From Anaerolineae bacterium (GTDB lineage Bacteria > Chloroflexota > Anaerolineae > J102): a DNA stretch of 9,784 nucleotides. The translations under genes and the position numbers were made by a program. This document shows, one piece after another, positions 6,770 to 9,784 of this stretch. The notes beneath the pieces are model-generated. The model worked only from the letters and a program-made list of their open reading frames with translations. It searched no databases and was not told the origin of the DNA. The stretch lies in assembly GCA_026985975.1 (NCBI GenBank), contig JALSPL010000360.1, positions 1 to 9,784 on the forward strand, written 5' to 3'. Each line of letters starts with the position of its first letter. Position 1 is the first letter of the stretch.

Positions 6770-8911
6770 TTGAGCACGACAATCATGCAACCTTGGATGC
6801 GTCGTTGGTCTCGCAGGTTCACTCACCTGGTGGATAAGTATCAGCCGTCCGAGACGACAATTTTATTGATTCTTTCCATCATTATCGGAGTCGTGACAGG
6901 CTTTGCCGCTGTCTTATTCATTGATCTGATTGACTGGATTACGAACTTTTCTTTCGGAACCATCCCCGAAGCCGTCGCCAGTCTGGGCCGGTGGTGGATC
7001 ATCATCATTCCGGTCGTGGGCAGCTTGATCAGCGGCCCCATCATCGCCTTTTTCGCCAGCGAGGCCAAGGGGCATGGCGTGCCCGAAGTGATGCAGGCCA
7101 TGGTGCTGGAAGGCGGCCGCATTCGTCCGCGAGTGGCCGTGGCCAAGATTGCCGCCTCTTCGGTTTGTATCGGCACGGGCGGCTCCGCCGGACGCGAGGG
7201 GCCGATTGTGCAGGTGGGCTCCACCTTTGGCTCCACTCTGGGCCAGCTTTTCCGTATGTCAGATCGGCGCATCCGCAACCTGGTGGCCTGCGGCGCGGCC
7301 GCGGGCATTGCCGCCACCTTCAACGCACCCGTGGCCGGGGTGGCTTTCGCCATCGAGGTGCTGGCCGGGGATCTGGCCATCAGCGTGGTTAGCAATGTGG
7401 TGATAGCCGCGGTGACCGCGGCTGTGGTCAGTCAGGCGTTCCTCGGTTCCGAGCCGGCTTTTCATATCCCCACCTACGCCATGAAAAACCCGGTGGAGAT
7501 CCTTTTTTATGTGGTTTTGGGGTTGTTATCCGGCGTCATGGGCGTTGCGTTCATCAAGACGTTGTATGGCATGGAGGATGTATTCGATAACTGGAAGAGG
7601 ATGCCCATGTGGGTGCGGCCCGCCATTGGCGCCCTGTTGTTGGGCGTCGTGGGCTTTGTTTATCCTCCCATGCTGGCCAAATTGGGCATCGATCCCGTCC
7701 TGGCCCATGTGGGACTGCCTGTCATCCGCAATATCCCCCACATCTTTGGCGCCGGATTCGACACCATCGAAGCGGCATTGACCGGGCCCTTGCCCTGGAT
7801 ATTCCTCATTTCTCTCCTCTTCCTCAAGCTGTTGGCGACGGCTCTGACGCTGGGTTCGGGCAACTCGGGCGGCGTTTTCGCTCCTGCACTTTTCATGGGG
7901 GCCATGCTGGGCGGCTTCTTCGGTCTGGCGGTTGATATGGCATTTCCTCAGTTCGCAATCAATCCCGGCGCTTATGCCTTGGCGGGCATGGCCGCGGTGT
8001 TTGTGGGGGCGGCCCGGGCGCCGCTCACCGCTATCCTCATCGCCTTTGAGATGAGCAATGATTACAAAGTGATTTTGCCATTGATGGCGGCCACGATCAT
8101 CGCCCTGGTGGTCGCCCATCGCATTCATCCCGAATCCATTTACACCCTCAAACTGGCCCGCCGCGGCCTGCGTCTGCGTTTCGGGAAAGATGTGGATGTG
8201 TTGGATGGCGTCATGGTTAGCGAGGTGATGACAAAAAATCCGCCCACTATAACAGAAAACGCGACCATGAAAGAGCTGGAAGCTTACTTCATGCACACCC
8301 ATCATCATGGCGTGATGGTGGTGAATGACAAAGGAGAGCTGTCAGGCGTGATCACGCTGCAAGACCTGGACCGCTGTTTGAGCAACCGCGAAGATTGCAG
8401 GGATCTGAAAGTGAAAGATGTGATGGTGACATCGATGCTGGTGGCTTATCCCGATGAATCCATCGGCGACGCATTGCACCGCATGGCCGCCCGAGATGTA
8501 GGGCGCATGCCCGTGGTGGAGCGCAATGATCCCCAAAAGTTGCTGGGTGCGGTGCGACGCAATGACATCGCTCGCGCCTATCAGCGTGGCATTTTGCGGC
8601 GAGACGCCCTCTCCGAGCGCGCCAATCTGTTGCGGGCCAGTCGCAGCGGCGGCACCGAGTTCCTCGAACTGCGGGTGGAGCCGGGCTCCTCGGCGGCCGG
8701 CAAGCAGGTGAAAGACCTGACGCTGCCCGAGGGCGTGCTGCTCACCACCCGTTTTCATGAAAACGAGCATCATCTGCTTCATGGCAATGATGTGTTGTCG
8801 CCGGGCGATGTGGTGCTGGCGTTGGTCGAGCCGGGCTATGTGGATGCGGTGAAAGCATTGTTCAGAAAGAAGAAGATCTCGGTCAGTCCCCAAAGCGGGC
8901 CATTCGAATGA
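6770..8911 (+). CDS. ClC chloride channel/transporter with CBS pair and TrkA-C domain
   Basis: Integral membrane anion channel or Cl-/H+ exchanger of the ClC family, 713 residues. The transport domain (about 30-460) has KGHGVPE (100-106), GSAGREGP (138-145) with gating glutamate E143, GSGNSGGVFAP (362-372), and Y458 where E. coli ClC has its gate tyrosine Y445. The position of E. coli Ser107 appears as H102. In FAIEVLAG (193-200), E195 matches E. coli E202, but V196 stands where the internal proton glutamate E203 would be. The cytoplasmic tail has two CBS domains (about 482-540 and 545-605), which usually bind adenine nucleotides, and a final TrkA-C domain (about 628-698). A TTG start is chosen on its ribosome binding site; translation from ATG 6785 would lose five residues. 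It probably helps regulate anion balance, pH or acid stress. A strong terminator follows the stop within eight bases. Confidence 0.95.
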   Translation: MSTTIMQPWMRRWSRRFTHLVDKYQPSETTILLILSIIIGVVTGFAAVLFIDLIDWITNFSFGTIPEAVASLGRWWIIIIPVVGSLISGPIIAFFASEAKGHGVPEVMQAMVLEGGRIRPRVAVAKIAASSVCIGTGGSAGREGPIVQVGSTFGSTLGQLFRMSDRRIRNLVACGAAAGIAATFNAPVAGVAFAIEVLAGDLAISVVSNVVIAAVTAAVVSQAFLGSEPAFHIPTYAMKNPVEILFYVVLGLLSGVMGVAFIKTLYGMEDVFDNWKRMPMWVRPAIGALLLGVVGFVYPPMLAKLGIDPVLAHVGLPVIRNIPHIFGAGFDTIEAALTGPLPWIFLISLLFLKLLATALTLGSGNSGGVFAPALFMGAMLGGFFGLAVDMAFPQFAINPGAYALAGMAAVFVGAARAPLTAILIAFEMSNDYKVILPLMAATIIALVVAHRIHPESIYTLKLARRGLRLRFGKDVDVLDGVMVSEVMTKNPPTITENATMKELEAYFMHTHHHGVMVVNDKGELSGVITLQDLDRCLSNREDCRDLKVKDVMVTSMLVAYPDESIGDALHRMAARDVGRMPVVERNDPQKLLGAVRRNDIARAYQRGILRRDALSERANLLRASRSGGTEFLELRVEPGSSAAGKQVKDLTLPEGVLLTTRFHENEHHLLHGNDVLSPGDVVLALVEPGYVDAVKALFRKKKISVSPQSGPFE

Positions 8912-8918
8912 CGTTCAG

Positions 8919-8948
8919 GGGGCGCAGCCAATGGTTGCGCCCCTTTTT
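8919..8948 (+). terminator. rho-independent terminator of the ClC gene
   Basis: The arms 8919-8929 and 8933-8943 form an 11-bp GC-rich stem (GGGGCGCAGCC with GGTTGCGCCCC, one G-U pair) with an AAT loop, followed directly by five T residues. It begins eight bases after the ClC stop codon and so ends that transcript. Confidence 0.93.
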
Positions 8949-8991
8949 GATAGTATCTTGACAGTGAAATTCTTGTACGCAGAACAAAAAG

Positions 8992-9090
8992 TTACACAGA
9001 GAGCCACAGAGGAAAATCAAGAGCTTCACAGAGGATTTTTTAGAGATTTCTCTGTGGTGCTCTGGCAATCTCTGTGAAACTCTGTGTTCC
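8992..9090. repeat. imperfect inverted repeat of CACAGAG heptamers (MITE-like)
   Basis: Three CACAGAG heptamers on the left (8995-9001, 9005-9011, 9027-9033) face three CTCTGTG heptamers on the right (9050-9056, 9070-9076, 9080-9086), so the roughly 100-base stretch can fold into a long imperfect hairpin around an AT-rich centre near 9041. A degenerate GCTCTGG lies at 9059-9065. It fills the gap between the ClC terminator and the MFS gene and contains no gene. Its form suggests a dispersed intergenic repeat or a small non-coding mobile element. I see no flanking target duplication. Confidence 0.8.
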
Positions 9091-9129
9091 TGTTTGGCTC
9101 TGGCTCGGCCAGGTTAGGAGATATGGCTG

Positions 9130-9784
9130 ATGTTCACCTCTTTGCGCAAAATCCCCCGAAATATCTGGGCGCTCTCGTTGACCAGCTTTTTCCGGGATGT
9201 CGCCAGCGAGATGTTGGTGCATCTGCTGCCGTTATTTCTGGCCAACGCGCTGGGCGTGCGCACGGCGCTCATCGGGCTCATCGAGGGCGTGGCCGAAACC
9301 ACCGCCAGTCTGATGAAGATCTATTCCGGCTGGCTTTCGGATAAACTGGGGCGGCGCAAGGAACTGACGGTGGCGGGATATGGTCTGGCTGCGCTGGCGA
9401 CGCCCCTGCTGCTCGTCGCCCGAAGCTGGCCCGTGGTCCTGATTTATCGATTTGTGGATCGGCTGGGAAAAGGCGTGCGCACCGCACCGCGCGACGCCCT
9501 CATCGCCGATTCCATCCCGCCCGAGCATCACGGCATCGCCTTTGGGCTGCATCGCGCCGCCGACACGGGCGGCGCGTTTATCGGACTGCTGCTGGCCATG
9601 GGCCTGGTGTGGCGTTTGCAATTGGGGCAGTGGCGGCTCACTGCCGAAACTTTCCGCGCTATCGTCTGGTGGGCGCTGATTCCAGCTACGCTGGCGGTGG
9701 CGGTTGTAGCCCTGGGCGTGAAAGAAGCGGTGACGCCGCAAGCCAAAGAATCGACGCCTCCTCGCTTCACGGTCTCGGGGTTAG
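9130..9784 (+). CDS. MFS transporter, N-terminal part (runs off window)
   Basis: Start of a major facilitator superfamily permease; 218 codons are present and the frame is open at the window edge. Predicted helices lie near 12-40, 45-68, 78-98, 100-112, 140-160 and 178-198. Between helices 2 and 3 is the MFS motif A, GWLSDKLGRRK (67-77). A strongly conserved stretch follows: RFVDRLGKGVRTAPRDALIA (107-126). This is typical of a bacterial MFS subgroup of unknown substrate. The residues from about 199 look like the start of the central cytoplasmic loop, so about half the protein is present. The ATG at 9130 is supported by AGGAG (9116-9120) nine bases upstream and an in-frame TAG at 9115-9117. 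An ATG at 9123 is in another frame. It lies after a terminator and a repeat, so it probably has its own promoter, which I cannot locate with confidence. Confidence 0.9.
   Translation, partial: MFTSLRKIPRNIWALSLTSFFRDVASEMLVHLLPLFLANALGVRTALIGLIEGVAETTASLMKIYSGWLSDKLGRRKELTVAGYGLAALATPLLLVARSWPVVLIYRFVDRLGKGVRTAPRDALIADSIPPEHHGIAFGLHRAADTGGAFIGLLLAMGLVWRLQLGQWRLTAETFRAIVWWALIPATLAVAVVALGVKEAVTPQAKESTPPRFTVSGL

Noticed and set aside
7526..8308. 260-codon minus-strand frame inside the ClC gene
   Set aside because: Antisense shadow of an intact ClC gene with biased composition and no motif.
6770..8911. Fluoride-specific ClC-F transporter
   Set aside because: The KGHGVPE, GREGP and GNSGGVFAP motifs and the CBS pair match the chloride-type ClC group; ClC-F proteins are short and have different motifs.
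8958..8986. Promoter for the MFS gene with TTGACA at 8958-8963
   Set aside because: The -35 box is perfect but no acceptable -10 lies 16-18 bases downstream.
9084..9344. 86-codon plus-strand frame at the start of the MFS gene
   Set aside because: It lies in another frame over conserved MFS residues including motif A, and its translation is low-complexity.
1..9784. Defence island, prophage, integron or biosynthetic cluster
   Set aside because: All recognised genes are iron or ion transport, a regulator and a common dehydrogenase; no nuclease, integrase, transposase, toxin or synthase is present.

Overview
The window looks like ordinary chromosomal DNA of a free-living bacterium with fairly high G+C, carrying mostly metal and ion homeostasis genes. 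There is no rRNA, tRNA, CRISPR array, transposase or phage gene. The domain mix (a DtxR regulator directly before feoA and feoB, an SLC13 permease with built-in TrkA-C domains, and a ClC protein with CBS plus TrkA-C domains) together with repeat-rich intergenic DNA would fit Chloroflexota (Anaerolineae/Caldilineae-like). That placement is a guess from protein style and is not proven.

Left part, minus strand (1-3420): a compact iron operon reads right to left as DtxR/IdeR-type regulator, FeoA, FeoB. The regulator senses divalent metal, FeoB is the membrane ferrous-iron transporter with an N-terminal G domain, and FeoA is its small SH3-like partner. A sigma70-like promoter and a 16-bp palindrome lie at the regulator's start and suggest autoregulation. 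Just beyond the feoB stop codon is a tandem array of 8-bp purine-rich units.

Middle and right part, plus strand (3640-9784): an SLC13-type anion/Na+ symporter containing two TrkA-C domains, a stand-alone short-chain dehydrogenase, a ClC chloride channel/transporter with CBS-CBS-TrkA-C cytoplasmic tail (TTG start, strong terminator), and the first 218 codons of an MFS transporter that runs off the window end. These genes are separated by gaps of about 200 bases and probably form separate transcription units. The gaps hold promoters, hairpins, a perfect 20-bp palindrome and a roughly 100-bp imperfect inverted repeat built from CACAGAG heptamers.

I found no clear new multi-gene system. The best leads are the palindrome at the dtxR start, the degenerate ancillary metal site of the regulator, the shared TrkA-C domains in two neighbouring anion transporters, the Val at the internal proton-glutamate position of the ClC protein, and the four intergenic repeat structures.
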